A DNA stretch of 64,000 nucleotides from Pampus argenteus (GCA_036937835.1 CM072878.1:19977001-20041000), one strand, 5' to 3'; positions 28,401 through 38,489 are shown, counted from the stretch's first letter. Numbers and translations: made by a program. The notes: generated from the letters alone by a model not told the origin.

Positions 28401-31400
28401 AAAAATGCCAGCAGCCGTTAACATTTAGCCTCAAACTGTGAGCAGGCAGCTCACTTTGGAACAGAGCCATCTAATTATATTGAAGACGGTGTTTAAAAGC
28501 GAATCATCAACAGACCGTCGGTTCATCAGCAGTTCATCAGACGTCTGGCTGACTGGACCTGAGAGGCCACAAAAACTCTATGTGGGTTAATTAGTTTAAG
28601 TATCTGAGAGCAGCTCAAAAAGTCCCGTGTGATGCAACTTGTCTTATTTTTAGGTCTAAATAGATTTCATCAACTGCTGTCTGTGGAGATGCAGCTCTAT
28701 CGATGCTCTTAAAGCATCTATTTAAGACATATTGAGCATCAGTCATTGATTCCAGATGATATCAGCTGAGCCTGTTAGACCTGCAAGCAAGTCTAATTTT
28801 TAGTTACTTATTTATTCTGGAAACATATTTTTGCATAAATCTGTATCATCGTCCACTGGTTTGCTGCTTCTTCTTCTGTTTCGCTTTACATCAGGACTAA
28901 CCTCCTGACAGCCAGGGGTCCCGAGGGGCCCCCCAGGTCCCAACACACATATATAAGAGCTTTGTTGACCCGCCTGCTTCACAGGCTATAAGGGACCCGC
29001 CTGTCTAGTAGACCAATTAAACATTTAACACGCTAACAGCAGAGTTGACAGGCAAACACTATCAGCTCAAACACAGAGACAGAATTTCATGGACTGTCTG
29101 AAAGGTTTTAACACTTTCCCTCAAATCTGTGGCGTCTGTGGAAATTTCCGTCCTCATTATTCTCTCAGTTTGGTGTTTTGTGACAGCAGAGCGCGCAGCG
29201 ACAACTAAAGCGCAGATAATGTGCAGGAAACTTCCTGTTTCTGGGTGTGAATCTCAGAAATTGCTCCAGTTACATACGAAGCAAGTCAAATGACTCAGTT
29301 ATTCCTCATTTGTCAGCAGGAAAACCAAGACGCTTGACAGCAGGTGGTGAACAATTTGAAGAAAAACGCTGCAGTTATTGAATTTCTGTATTTCTCAAAC
29401 GTCTCATCAGTCTCAGAGTGACGCACGTTTGTTTATCATATTAGACCAACTATATTCTATATGCAACACTTAGACACTAGTTGATATTTCTTAACGTCCA
29501 AACAGACATCTTTAAATGTCTTGTTTTGAGACCACTGAATATTTGACATTTTTGCTTAAAACATGATGATGACTTTTCAAATAGTTGCTGATTACTTTTG
29601 GAACCTTTTCTGCTGGATTGATCGGAGGTGGAAATAAAGGACAATCAGCTCGTGTGAGGGGACGTTTTGTTGGGGGCTGATTGGCTGAGCCGAGTTTGAA
29701 CCCAAACTCGTGAATAAAACATTAGACAGAAGAAGTATGAGGCGGTAAGAGCGACACGCCGCTCGCCTTTTTGTTTTGGTTCTCAACCGCCAGCTTTTCA
29801 TAGAGAGACGACAGGTTTACGAGCCTCCGATAATGAGACACTGATGAGCTTCAGCAGCAAACATCACTCCAGTGGGTCAATGATAATACGCCTCGTGGCA
29901 CACATTGTTAAAGAAGACAGACGGAGATGTTAAATGGATAAAACAGACTTTAAATGAGGAAATAAGTTCTTAAGTAATTTTTACAAAAAACATAAATTAA
30001 ATCAATCGTTACAAAAGCGAGAAAGCTCTGAAAGTATTTTAACATTTTGTGTTTATCCTTGTGTCACCTGCAAGTACTCTGAAGCAGCAGCATGTATATT
30101 TCTATCCCTCCACAGTCTGATCTGTCAGCGTTAACGTGTTGATGAACGTACAGACACTCATCAGAGCTTCATAGTGACTTTCAGATCATCGTTTATCTGA
30201 CCAGCTTCAACTTTTAAAGTTCTGGTTCACGCTCAGCTCTCAAAGTGTCGACTACAGAACAAACTGAATGAAAACTATCCTGAACACGAGGATCTTCAAA
30301 GGATACCGAGGTTATGAGATTAGTCAGTTAACCTGCGGTACAGTCACAGCGCGCCGACTCCAGACCTGGACCTGCTCCCCTTCCCTCCCCAACGCTATAG
30401 TTCCTGTTGATCTGTTGATGGCAGTCGGGCGGATACTGAAGCAGCAGATGTCAGGAGTTTGGGTCACACATGTCCCTAAAAATCACGAAAACGGACAACG
30501 AGGCCATCGGTGGTTCATCTTGAGCTGCAATTAACCAATAATCCCTCAATCATTAGAAAAAAATTGTAAACAAAGTGACGTCATCCAACATGTTGTTGTC
30601 CACAACCCAAAGATGCTCAGTTTACTGTCAGACGTCAAACTGCATCGACTCAAAGCCTAAATTTAAGAAATTAAGATGAACTGTGTATGAAGTTTCTAAT
30701 CATTCATTCATTCATGGAGCAGACCGCAGTGAACAGGCCGTTGTCAGCAGTAACATACGAGCTGATGGACTGGGCGTGTGGAGGTGAGGAACAATGGGCG
30801 GGAGTCATGTGACTGAGCCTCAGAGCAGGACGGGCCCGTCAGCATATGAACTGTGCAGCCTGACGTGAGCGAGACGCGTCCATGACACGTCAGAGTCACC
30901 GTGAGGACAAACTTCAATAACAGATGACCAACGAGCCAATAAAAACACAGCGTTAATGTAAACAGTAAACAACCTGAGATCAATGTGTGATCAGGAAACC
31001 GAAACCGTAGCTTTAAATAACATGGATGCATCACATCAGCGGATGGTTTGTTGTTCTGCAGCGTTTAAAGCTGAAACAATTAGTTAATCAGGAACTGTTT
31101 TCACAATCAGTTGTTTAAATAATAATTAATAAGCAAAACTGCAGAAAATAATTTGGTTCTTCTCAAATGTGAGACTGTCTTACTTTTCTTTGATAGTAAA
31201 CTGACAAACAATCAGTTGGTTTACGTAATATACAGGACAAGTAAACTCCTCTAGAGGTCGGAGGTCACTGATGACGCCGGGTGGTCCTGTGACAGGTGAG
31301 AGGTTATCTGCCTGATAAAGCCTGACCTCCTGCTGGCCCCTGGGGGCCCTCAGCTGCTCCCAGAGACCCGGAGTCGAACATCACATCATTCCAACAAACT

Positions 31401-32214
31401 CTCTAAACGTCACAAACTCTGGTTTCATCCTGATGATTTCACCTGTTCACGAGGAGCCGGGCGTTCCAGAGATTTCAGCATCAGCATCCATATAAGGCCT
31501 GTTCCTGTTCGTTTGTGGGCGAGTTTCATTCACAAAAATGTTCCCAAAGAGAGAAAATAAGAAAAACAGACTGACTGAGTTTCACAAGCAGCGAATCCAG
31601 GAAACGTCCCTCTTTTTGTTCCTATACTTCAACCACTCGAGAAGAATTTGAGAAGAATTTAAAATAAACTGGAAGTGCTTTGACTCTGCACTGAAAACCA
31701 TAATTATGATAATATTTAATAATAACAACACCAATTAAAAGAGATTCAGTTCAGGATGAGCAGCACAACACAAACATTTATTAAAATCTGTGTAACAGGG
31801 TTTTAAATAAACGAACCTGCTAACCGCTGCCGATACAGAAACTGGGACCTGAAGGATGGACTGAAGTACGGGACCAACAGTATGTGTTGCTTCGAACGTA
31901 AAACGTTCCCGAACATCACAAACCATCACAAAAACACGAAGAAGAACCACAAAACCGAACCGGCTGAAGTGGTGGTTTATTTATTCAATAACTCCTCTCC
32001 TCTAACCTCTAAGATGCATTTAAAGTCTGCATCAGGGAGGCTTTAATGAAAGACAGTTGCATTATGGGAAACGTAGGATGATGATTCCAGAAAATGAATC
32101 AGTGTGAGAGGTGTACTCACTGTTCCTGTTGCTCTTGAGTTTGGACAGCAGCTTCTGAGTGGACAGCAGGTCTCCGCTCTTCACTGCCTGCAGGAGGTCC
32201 TGCTCCTTCCCCAT
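1..32214 (-). CDS. caskin2: caskin2, CASK-interacting ankyrin/SH3/SAM scaffold protein, 5' part (partial)
   Basis: Scaffold protein of the Caskin family; in mammals Caskins carry ankyrin repeats, SH3 and tandem SAM domains and act at the plasma membrane and synapse. Coding exons in transcript order: 32214-32121, 19297-19246, 12856-12759, 11859-11714, 11171-11076, 10137-10007, 9667-9559, 9335-9227, (probable 9044-9028), 8232-8158, 6346-6229, 5509-5336, 4928-4821, 2603-2467, 1246-1183, 643-546, 134-24. They total 1737 nt, 579 codons, with all phases compatible when the microexon is included. The start ATG gives MGKEQDLLQAVKSGDL, as in Caskins. Ankyrin cores include GMRPLHYAAWQGKAES and TALHEASLYGKTEVV. 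SH3 spans 8232-6229 (VRALKDYW, then DGRWKGHIHDSQRGTDRVG). The first SAM starts at 134 (EFQLEQYTGNFISAGYDVP). It is called caskin2 rather than caskin1 because of [20 protein letters not shown] and the DRNSVGS...RSAGSGQS linker. The second SAM, Pro-rich tail and stop lie beyond position 1. Confidence 0.95.
135..2466. other. caskin2 introns flanking the 1183-1246 and 546-643 exons
   Basis: AT-rich intronic sequence between the last linker exons and the first SAM exon. Apart from the two exons I see only poly-A/poly-T runs and low-complexity AT sequence; nothing codes. Confidence 0.6.
3566..4650. repeat. 20-bp minisatellite with higher-order structure
   Basis: About 1.1 kb of a tandem 20-bp unit of the type acttgaggcgacacgaagga, with variants acatgaagga, acgtaaaaga and acctgggg. 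Homogeneous runs of exact 20-mers lie around 4141-4260 and 4401-4540. Blocks starting at 3991 and 4261 are near-identical over roughly 270 bp, giving a higher-order repeat, and 3844-3990 shows a different 49-bp period (three copies). It lies in the caskin2 intron between exons 4821-4928 and 2467-2603. Because 20 is not a multiple of 3, all three minus frames stay open as artefacts. Confidence 0.95.
5751..5857. mobile_element. short MITE with terminal inverted repeats, TA-flanked
   Basis: A 107-bp element. The left end tacagctctggaaaaagac reads inverted at the right end (ttttttccagagttgta), and the inner match continues through gaccactgca / tgcagtggtc. It begins and ends in TA, as expected for Tc1/mariner-type insertion. 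It has no coding capacity. It sits in the caskin2 intron between exons 6229-6346 and 5336-5509. Confidence 0.75.
6595..6830. repeat. AT-rich dispersed repeat (attaatcgatt family)
   Basis: Contains the motif cluster tcagtcgattaatcgatttt and caactaattgattttag. The same kind of sequence recurs near 18480-18690, 32890-33110, 42240-42345, 50400-50930 and 58840-59395 (the last interrupted by the 5S-derived SINE). Recognised only by resemblance among these copies; the family name is unknown to me. Confidence 0.5.
7380..7640 (+). pseudogene. degenerate LINE reverse-transcriptase fragment
   Basis: Translating in shifting frames gives GVPQGLVLEPVLFTIYL, then LYADDTFLYC, then LNADKTKFMFF. These are the consecutive motifs of a non-LTR reverse transcriptase, including the YADD catalytic motif. 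Frames are broken and there is no flanking ORF, so this is a dead fragment inside the caskin2 intron between exons 8158-8232 and 6229-6346. It runs antisense to caskin2. Confidence 0.75.
9028..9044 (-). CDS. caskin2: probable 17-nt microexon of caskin2
   Basis: The exon at 9335-9227 ends one base into a codon, yet the next recognised exon (8232-8158) begins in phase 0, so 2 (mod 3) nucleotides are missing. In mammalian Caskins this place holds a short segment beginning with Glu, between LLR and VRALKD. The segment 9044-9028 has a CAG acceptor and a GTGAGA donor, is 17 nt long, has no stop and completes Glu, adding ELYIQY. Seen: splice signals and phase. Inferred: that it is used. Confidence 0.45.
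9451..9487. repeat. (AT)n microsatellite
   Basis: An uninterrupted run of alternating AT in the caskin2 intron between exons 9559-9667 and 9227-9335. Confidence 0.95.
10715..10822. repeat. (CA)n / (CGCA)n compound microsatellite
   Basis: About 108 bp of CA repeats interrupted by cgca and caaa units, in the caskin2 intron upstream of the 10007-10137 exon. Cysteine/valine-rich reading frames across it are artefacts. Confidence 0.95.
11870..11916. repeat. (CA)n microsatellite next to a caskin2 splice acceptor
   Basis: The CA run begins about ten bases from the acceptor of exon 11859-11714. On the transcript it is therefore a GT repeat immediately upstream of the polypyrimidine/AG region, an unusual acceptor context. 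Confidence 0.9.
12050..12265. repeat. pair of GT and CA microsatellites
   Basis: A (GT)n run near 12052-12080 and a (CA)n run near 12219-12262 flank unique sequence in the caskin2 intron between exons 12759-12856 and 11714-11859. Confidence 0.9.
13284..13395. repeat. dispersed repeat, copy related to 55857-55996
   Basis: Shares agacatctgaaatg, cccgactacacactgctt, ccactggtttcatct and ttatccattgagtcaaat, in the same order, with 55857-55996. The two copies differ by short indels in the middle. Family unknown. Confidence 0.7.
14860..15065 (+). pseudogene. LINE reverse-transcriptase fragment
   Basis: Shows YADDTQIYKTSSPEDDE followed, after a frameshift, by LNKDKTEVSVTG. These are RT palm and post-palm motifs of a non-LTR retrotransposon. 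The piece is short, frame-broken and lies in caskin2 intron 2 (between exons 19246-19297 and 12759-12856). Confidence 0.7.
16018..16713. repeat. 36-bp minisatellite, 19 copies
   Basis: Nineteen tandem copies of a 36-bp unit, e.g. ggtatgcatcaatatatcgg followed by ttgatggtccaacgtt. Two main variants differ at one base (ccaacgttgg versus ccagcgttgg), and a few units carry cattaat or the variant ggtggtcc. The unit contains the inverted repeat catcaa...ttgatg with an 8-bp loop and the palindrome ccaacgttgg. Since 36 is divisible by 3, several frames on both strands remain open; this is not evidence of a gene. Located in caskin2 intron 2. Confidence 0.97.
16714..16795 (+). pseudogene. short LINE reverse-transcriptase remnant
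   Basis: Encodes LMLNSDKTEVLVIGPKHLRN, the conserved LNxDKTE motif downstream of the RT catalytic site. It begins exactly where the 36-bp minisatellite ends, suggesting the array grew at the edge of, or inside, an old LINE fragment. Confidence 0.65.
17446..17660. repeat. long compound (CA)n/(CAGA)n microsatellite
   Basis: About 215 bp of CA repeats mixed with caga and gcac units in caskin2 intron 2. Cys/Val-rich and His/Thr-rich open frames over it on both strands are artefacts. Confidence 0.95.
19459..19487. repeat. (CTT)n microsatellite
   Basis: Nine or so CTT units inside caskin2 intron 1, roughly 160 bp upstream (in transcript terms) of the exon at 19246-19297. Confidence 0.9.
21568..22075. 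repeat. polypyrimidine (CCT/CTT)n tract
   Basis: About 510 bp almost purely C and T on the plus strand, built from irregular cct, ctt and ctc triplets with very few other bases. On the caskin2 transcript it is a GA-rich run. Mirror-symmetrical stretches make it a candidate H-DNA (triplex) former. The long Glu/Lys/Arg and Pro/Leu frames are by-products of the triplet repeat. Confidence 0.95.
24520..24925 (+). repeat. three-copy interspersed element, copy 1
   Basis: A roughly 405-bp segment recurring at 32579-32886 (same orientation, truncated) and 38086-38489 (inverted, full length). Shared landmarks in order: catgtccagctctgtatttc, ggtttccagttaaaacctcc, tctgattggtcagcttcagg, gtaaacaaactatagt, ccatagcaacca. 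No ORF. Non-autonomous mobile element of unknown family. Confidence 0.85.
26432..26989. mobile_element. 558-bp non-autonomous element with imperfect TIRs
   Basis: Starts ttttaaaggaccagttcac and ends gtgaaactgtcctttaaaa; the ends are inverted repeats matching at 16 of 19 positions. The interior has no coding capacity. Related pieces occur near 12480-12550 (aacatatctactggatgtgaag), 31605-31640 (inverted) and 40430-40456 (end only), so this is a dispersed family. Confidence 0.65.
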
Positions 32215-32578
32215 AATCCCTCCTCAGGTTTCAACCAGCTTTATTTAAAAATCCTGCCACCGTCGCCTCAGAGCCGCATGCTGCTGAGCACTGGAGACAT
32301 GCACCTGCTTCAGGTGACACTTCCTGTCTCTGACACTCAACTGACAGGAAACAAAAACCCTCCTGTGATATTTCCTCTGAGCTCAGCTGATGAATCTCCA
32401 GGGTCAGCAGGAGGATGGTGGAGCTGCTGATGTGACTGAAGAGCGAGATGTGATCAACCCGACTGAACCTAAGAAGGAAAAGAAACAATAAAAACACATC
32501 AGAAACCAAGAAGCAACAGACAAAGACAATGAAGAAACTGACGTCTTCTCACCATGAAGACAGACACGAAATATAAAC

Positions 32579-32886
32579 ATGTCCAGCTCTGTATTTCTAT
32601 TGTGTCTCTACTGAATATCTCTGCATGGTTTCCAGTTAAAACCTCCTTATTGATCTCATCCTGGTCCTTTCTGCAGCCCCTCAGTTCAGCCTCTGTCTGA
32701 AACAGGACGTTTTAGCTCCTGTCTCTTTAAGACCCGCCTCCTGATGAGCCCGCTCTGTTCTGATTGGTCAGCTTCAGGAAGCTTCCCCTGCTCCGGAGGC
32801 GATGTAAACAAACTATAGTGGCAGGATTTCACTTCTGTTTCTTCTTCTTTACTCCAAATGTCAACTTGTCACATCCATCCGAACAT
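32579..32886 (+). repeat. three-copy interspersed element, copy 2 (3'-truncated)
   Basis: Aligns to 24535-24840 with scattered substitutions, then stops at catccatccgaaca, where it runs into an attaatcgatt-family repeat. It lies just upstream of the caskin2 start codon. Confidence 0.85.
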
Positions 32887-33654
32887 CTGCAACTATTCTG
32901 ATAATCAATTACCTGTTTTAAGTCATTTTTCCAAATGTGAATATTTTCTGGTTTCTTTAGTCCTCCATGACAGTAAACGTCATGTTGGAAACTGATCCAC
33001 ACTTTTCAGCATTTTCTGACATTTTATGGATCAAACAACTAATCGATTTATTGAGAAAACAACTGAAAGATTAATAAATAAAGAAATATTGATTAGTTGC
33101 AGCTCTAGCTTGGTATCATCCACCATAAATCTTGAATGCAACTTAACATGTTTTTGCATTTTTATGATTGTTTTTCTTTTTTTCTGAGCTGCATTATTAT
33201 TTTTATATAATAATTATTACATTCAATATTAATTAATTTAAAGGCTGCATCACATCCACATCTGAAGATAATGAGACACTTGCTGAACGGAGTTCATGAA
33301 TATTTCAAAGCACATTTAATCACTTAACTGACGTGTTTAATTGATTAATCCACAGACTGTTTTCTTATTGATCGATTCATTGTTTTATCAATATGTCAAA
33401 CGATTGTGTGACCTGAAGGATATTTGACTTGCAGTAATGAGACGTTTGTTAATAAAAACAACATATAAGTGATTTTAATGACTAAAAGTCAAAATGATTC
33501 AATCAATCAATCACAGCACAACAATCAATAACTGTTCAAGCTGCACATTTACTCATCAAACACACACACCTGTTCCAGGTGCTTCAGTGCGTGTCCTGAG
33601 AGCTGATTGGTCGCTTTAATTACAGACAGTTCAGGATCTGAGTAACCACAGATG

Positions 33655-33677
33655 TGACGTCACGCGGCGTGACGTCA
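33655..33677. promoter_or_regulatory. two perfect palindromic CRE sites
   Basis: TGACGTCA occurs at 33655-33662 and again at 33670-33677, embedded in CG-rich sequence (cacgcggcgtgacgtcacgg). This is the full consensus CREB/ATF site. It lies about 1.4 kb upstream of the caskin2 ATG and 1.1 kb downstream of the probable upstream first exon, so it could be an internal promoter or intronic enhancer. Function is inferred. Confidence 0.55.
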
Positions 33678-34019
33678 CGGCGCCGTGCAGGACTGTGCAC
33701 CAGACTCGTCGGTTGTTCCTTTCTGGTGACTGGAGGCTGCTTAAAGTCTTCCAGGCCGGTGAGCAGAGCGCTTCGCTGCGGACAGTCCTGCTCTCTGCAC
33801 GCCGGGACCGACGCTGCTGCTCGTCCTGGTTTCATTACATAACCAGGCAGCCGCAGAGCTGTCGGTCCCATTAACAGCCATCATGTCCCTTCTTCCTCCA
33901 CCTCCTCCAGGCGTTTTTATTCTTACTGCCTCCGTGACAAGAGGAGCAATGCGCAGATTTGACTTGCAGGGACTCAAAGATAAAAGAAGTTGACATTTCC
34001 AACTAGAGAAAGTTAAAGT

Positions 34020-34197
34020 GGTGTATGAAGGGTGGATGAAGGATGTATGATGGGTGGATGATGGGTGGATGAAGGGTGGATGAAGGGTGGATGATGGGTG
34101 GATGAAGGGTGGATGAAGGGTGGATGATGGGTGGATGAAGGGTGGATGAAGGATGTATGATGGGTGGATGAAGGGTGGATGAAGGGTGGATGATGGG
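34020..34197. repeat. 11-bp minisatellite (ggtggatgaag)
   Basis: About 16 units of gggtggatgaa / gggtggatgat / ggatgtatgat. The His/Pro/Ser-rich minus-strand frames are artefacts. Confidence 0.95.
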
Positions 34198-34389
34198 TCA
34201 CTGGAAACACGGTGTCCCATAAACTGTGTTGAGCATATAATGAAATGTTCATTTGACGCCTTTTTATCTATAAACTATCTTCTGCTTTAATATCGTCACG
34301 CTGCTCGTTAACTACATTATAAACCAACAGCGCTGCTGAACGTGTTAAAAGCCGATAAATCAGCAGTGATCAGCTGACCTGATACTTCA

Positions 34390-34600
34390 TATAGACTCTA
34401 TATTATAGACTCTATATTATAGACTCTATATTATAGACTCTATATTATAGAGTCTATAATATAGAGTCTATATTATAGAGTCTATATTATAGAGTCTATA
34501 ATATAGAGTCTATATTATAGAGTCTATATTATAGAGTCTATATTATAGAGTCTATAATATAGAGTCTATATTATAGACTCTATATTATAGAGTCTATATG
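34390..34600. repeat. palindromic AT-rich array of agactct / agagtct units
   Basis: Roughly fourteen 14-15 bp units, either tatagactctatat or its reverse complement, arranged in runs of both orientations. Units at the left read agactct and most after about 34450 read agagtct, with several switches. The array can fold into a long hairpin or cruciform. It lies between the CRE pair and the GC-rich probable caskin2 first exon. Confidence 0.9.
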
Positions 34601-34724
34601 AAGTAACTACATGAAGTAACTACATGAACTTCCATGATGATGATGAGGAGCTCTGCGTCCCTGGACTCGGTACGTAAACTCACCTTTTGTACCTGTGAGG
34701 ACATTAAACTCATATAAAACTCAC

Positions 34725-35110
34725 CTTTTCACTCAGACACGTCTGAAACTTTCCAGCCCTGATCTGTAGCAGGACGTTAGCCGTTTGTAGGAAGAGCTGA
34801 AACTTTCCTTATTCCGGGATATTCCACATAAACCGAGTTTCTTCTTGTACGACTGCTGCCCGCCGAGAGCACGACAGCCTCGTTTCGGCTCCACCAACAA
34901 CTTCCGGTAACATTTGACGTATTTTAGGAACTTTTGCACTTCGTGGCGCAGACGGTCAGCCGCCGCTGCTCCTGCTTTTCCCTCCGCGCCGTGAATGCCA
35001 CATCCCCCCCCCCGCTGCGGCTCCAGGATGCGGGACAGCTGTCAAGCTCCCCGCAAAACGACAGGCAACGTCCGGCTCTGACTTTCAAAGTAAAGGTTTG
35101 AAACTACTAT
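34725..35110 (-). promoter_or_regulatory. caskin2: probable caskin2 promoter and non-coding first exon
   Basis: A locally GC- and CpG-rich patch (34910-35110) upstream of caskin2 on its strand, followed by a good donor, gaaaag|gtgagt, at 34725/34724. A non-coding exon here spliced toward the ATG exon would explain the CpG-rich spot. I see no cDNA-level proof; an alternative donor with similar sequence lies about 40 bp further on. Confidence 0.35.
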
Positions 35111-35169
35111 CGCCCAAAACAGGCGTCAAACATGGACCCGTTTTAAGGACTTCTCTTTGGAGGACAGCG

Positions 35170-35260
35170 GAGGGAGAAGTACTCACATCCTGTACCCGAG
35201 TACCAATACAGCAATGTAAAAATACTCCAGTACAAGTAAACTCTTCTTATTAAGTTAAGT
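35170..35260. repeat. fragment of a teleost aagtactc-rich repeat
   Basis: Sequence of the type gtactcacatcctgtacc ... aatactccagtacaagtaaac; a fuller inverted relative is at 56930-57075. Recognised as a common teleost interspersed repeat; the family name is not assigned. Confidence 0.5.
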
Positions 35261-35799
35261 TTTTTTTTTTATGTTGCTCCAAACTTGAAACCCTTAGATT
35301 TAAACCATAAATGTAAAAGTTTCCTTTTGGATGAACAAATGTACAATCAAATTATTATTGTTTTAATTTTAATGAACAAGATGAATAAATGCAACGGGGA
35401 ATGCTGCACTTTTATTTTGAAGAATCTATCGCGCTGCTTCCTGTTTTGATCTGAGTCTCTTAACAGAAATTTGTTTGACCCTCCCACAATAATCTACTCC
35501 AAAAAACCCAAATATGATAATAATAACAACAATAAATCGGTTCTTTATATAAACTTAAAAGTTTATTTTGTCACTTTATTCAAACATTTTGTCCTCCAGC
35601 ATCTTCCTCCACTGACAGTTTGCATCTGACATGTTTGTGTAAATAATTGATTATTGTTTTCTTCAATTCTACATTTGTATATTTTGTAATGATTATTTTC
35701 CAAAACATTATATTCTTTTAAAATAAATAAATAAACCTTCAGTTGACATGATGTTAATTGAGAACCTGCACGCTGCTGCTCCATCTGCACTTCTCCTGC

Positions 35800-35915
35800 G
35801 TGTATTTGCGTGTATTTGTATGTATTTGTATGTGTATTTTCGTGTATTTGCGTGTATTTGTATGTGTATTTTCGTGTATTTGCGTGTATTTGTGCGTGTA
35901 TTTGTGTGTGTGCCC
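35800..35915. repeat. tgtatttgcg-type microsatellite
   Basis: About 115 bp of 10-12 bp units (cgtgtatttgcgtgtatttg and variants with tatg). Two-frame open stretches on each strand are artefacts. Confidence 0.9.
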
Positions 35916-38085
35916 TGCAGCGTCATGGCCCTTCATGGGGATTGGTTCAGCTGAGCTCATTAGGATCACCTGACAGGTGAATGGGATACAACATGTGAAA
36001 GTATCAGAAACTTCTGCCATATTAAATTGATCCATACAAATATCGATTAGTGGAGCTTTAATGTTTATATATTAAAATATATGCGTTAGCTGTTTTCACT
36101 TTGCAGATGAAAACTTATTTGATCATATTCTGAGTCAACTTTTACACACAGTTCTGAACATATTAAATATTATTACTACTTATGTGTACTATATAATTCA
36201 CAGATGTTCACCCTGCTCCACCCCGGTCTCGAACTCACAACCTTTTTGTCATCTACAGTATGTTGTGATTTAGGTGGCTCCACATTATGACACTATGAGT
36301 TCACGAGTGTCAAAATTCATCAACATAGAGAAGACTGATGTTTAAAGATGCTCTTTTCCTGCTGACTGCAATTCACATGATGTCAAAAACTTGAAGTACA
36401 ATTCTGAAATTTAACAGACTTCAACTGTGACGACAAAACGAACATTGAACATTTATTAACAAGAAAAGCTAAATATTGTTCTCAATGTTTGGATCCAAAC
36501 CAACAATGAACTGATCACATGTACTGTGTGTGTATTGAAGCCTGATGTAGCTTCTTCCTCTGATAACCTGCTGATTTGTCATGTAGCGCCACCTGCAGGC
36601 CAAAGTTACAACTATACTGTTATTATACTATATGGTTTAATGTTTCCAGGAACAAACTGGTTTTGCATTAATCAGTGTTAATACCTGAGCAGGTGATCAT
36701 ATGACTGCTCACCTACCTGATACAGGTAAGGACAGAAAGTCCCCAGCAGGAGGAGCACACACCTAACTACAAAACTTCCCATCAGCCTCAGCTGTGCTAA
36801 TTAACAAATGTTAGCATGCTAACTGAGATGCTACTGATGGTAAACATGAGCAGCAATAATACTGAATCATTTAGATATTTATTATATTTGGTGTAGAAAC
36901 ACAAACCCCCATTTTTTTCTTCTTCTTTCATCTTGTTTAACGCTACAGTTAAAATGTAGCAACACGTGTTTTTAATACATTTATTGTCATGAAAAAAGTT
37001 ATTACAGAAGTTATTTGAAAAAAAAAAAACTTATAATAAATAAATCCAGTTTCAGTTTGCCTACATAAAAAAATCACACAAAAGCATCATTAAACAGCAG
37101 CTACCAGAGAACATGTGATCCAAATAAAACACTACGTTACCCACAATGCACTTCTATACAATACAGCTCTATACAAGCCAGTTTCCTAACTGTGACTGAC
37201 AGATAATTAGAGCCACAAAAACAAACAATTAAATATTATATATTGAGAACAAAGTTGTAATATTTGGATTATAAAGTTATGTCATATATTTTAAAATGTA
37301 ATACTGCGAGTGTCGTCATACTATTTTGAGAAAAAAAAAGAAATTTAAATATTCTGAGAATAAAATCATAATTCAAGGAAAAAAAGGTTTTTCCTTAATT
37401 AAAATATTATTAAATTAATTAATTAAAATATCTTTATTCTTGAAATCTTTTTTCGACAAATACTATCTGACAATATAAAAAAGTTGATTATTTCTTATTA
37501 TAACCTATAAAAACGTCATCACTGAAAGGATAAATCAACTGTAAAACTGAATCCATGTTCATCCAGTCATCTTTACATAATTTGAGATAATAAAAGTGAA
37601 GATTTTACAACAATTTCTTTGGTTTGTTTTTGTTGGGGTGAAAACTTTAAAACTGTGAGAGGAAAGAAACCCAGAGAGCAGAAGGCACGAAGAGAAACCC
37701 GGTTTGTAATCAGCATTACAGAAACTGCACATATTAGCAGAATCTCCCAAAACATTCATGTTTGTAACTCTGCAGCAGTTACGCAGCAACATCATCATCA
37801 TGTTTGTGTCCAATATTCACTCTGTTTCTGCTCTCTACCTGAGGGAAACACCTGAATGCTCCACTATGTTCACCAGCAGCAGAGCTACATTTACATGTGT
37901 AATGTGCAGTATTCTGGTAAAGTGTACAATAATACTGCAATATTATAATATACTATATTTTTATTTTTCAGTTTCCTTGGTATTAATGTATGTTTTTTGG
38001 CTTTTTTTCCCCTTTAGTTTGTTAAATAAACTTGACAAACTGACGTCAGCTTGTTGCACCTGCTCAGAAGTCGTCTATTCTTGTC

Positions 38086-38489
38086 GTGGTTGCTAAGGTG
38101 GTTGCTATGGTGTTTCCATGTGTTGCCACGTTGTTCACTCTCATATTTCAGATGTGATTCAGCTCCAACATGTACGGATGGATGTGACAAGTTGACATTT
38201 GGAGTAAAGAAGGAGAAACAGAAATGAAATCCTGCTTCTATAGTTTGTTTACGTCGAAGGAGGAGGAACTTCCTGAAGCTGACCAATCAGAACAGAGCGG
38301 GCTCATCAGGAGGCGGGCCTTAAAGAGACAGGAGCTAAAACGTCCTGTTTGAGACAGAGGCTGAACTGAGGGGCTGCAGAAAGGACCAGGATAAGATCAA
38401 TAAGGAGGTTTTAACTGGAAACCATGCAGAGATATTCCAGTAGAGACAGAATAGAAATACAGAGCTGGACATGTGCAGGATATGAGACA
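38086..38489 (-). repeat. three-copy interspersed element, copy 3 (inverted)
   Basis: The reverse complement of 24520-24925 along its whole length, including cctgatgag-type differences shared with copy 2. It lies about 200 bp downstream of the mxra7 stop codon and may overlap its 3' UTR. Confidence 0.85.

Larger units (their letters stand above)
19298..32120 (-). other. caskin2 intron 1 (12.8 kb)
   Basis: The largest intron, separating the initiator exon from the KLLGSTKRLNVNYQ exon. It holds the polypyrimidine tract (21568-22075), two dispersed elements (24520-24925 and 26432-26989) and mostly unremarkable AT-rich sequence. Between about 27.0 and 32.1 kb I see only anonymous intron sequence with a few short dispersed-repeat fragments (for example 31605-31640). 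Confidence 0.8.
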
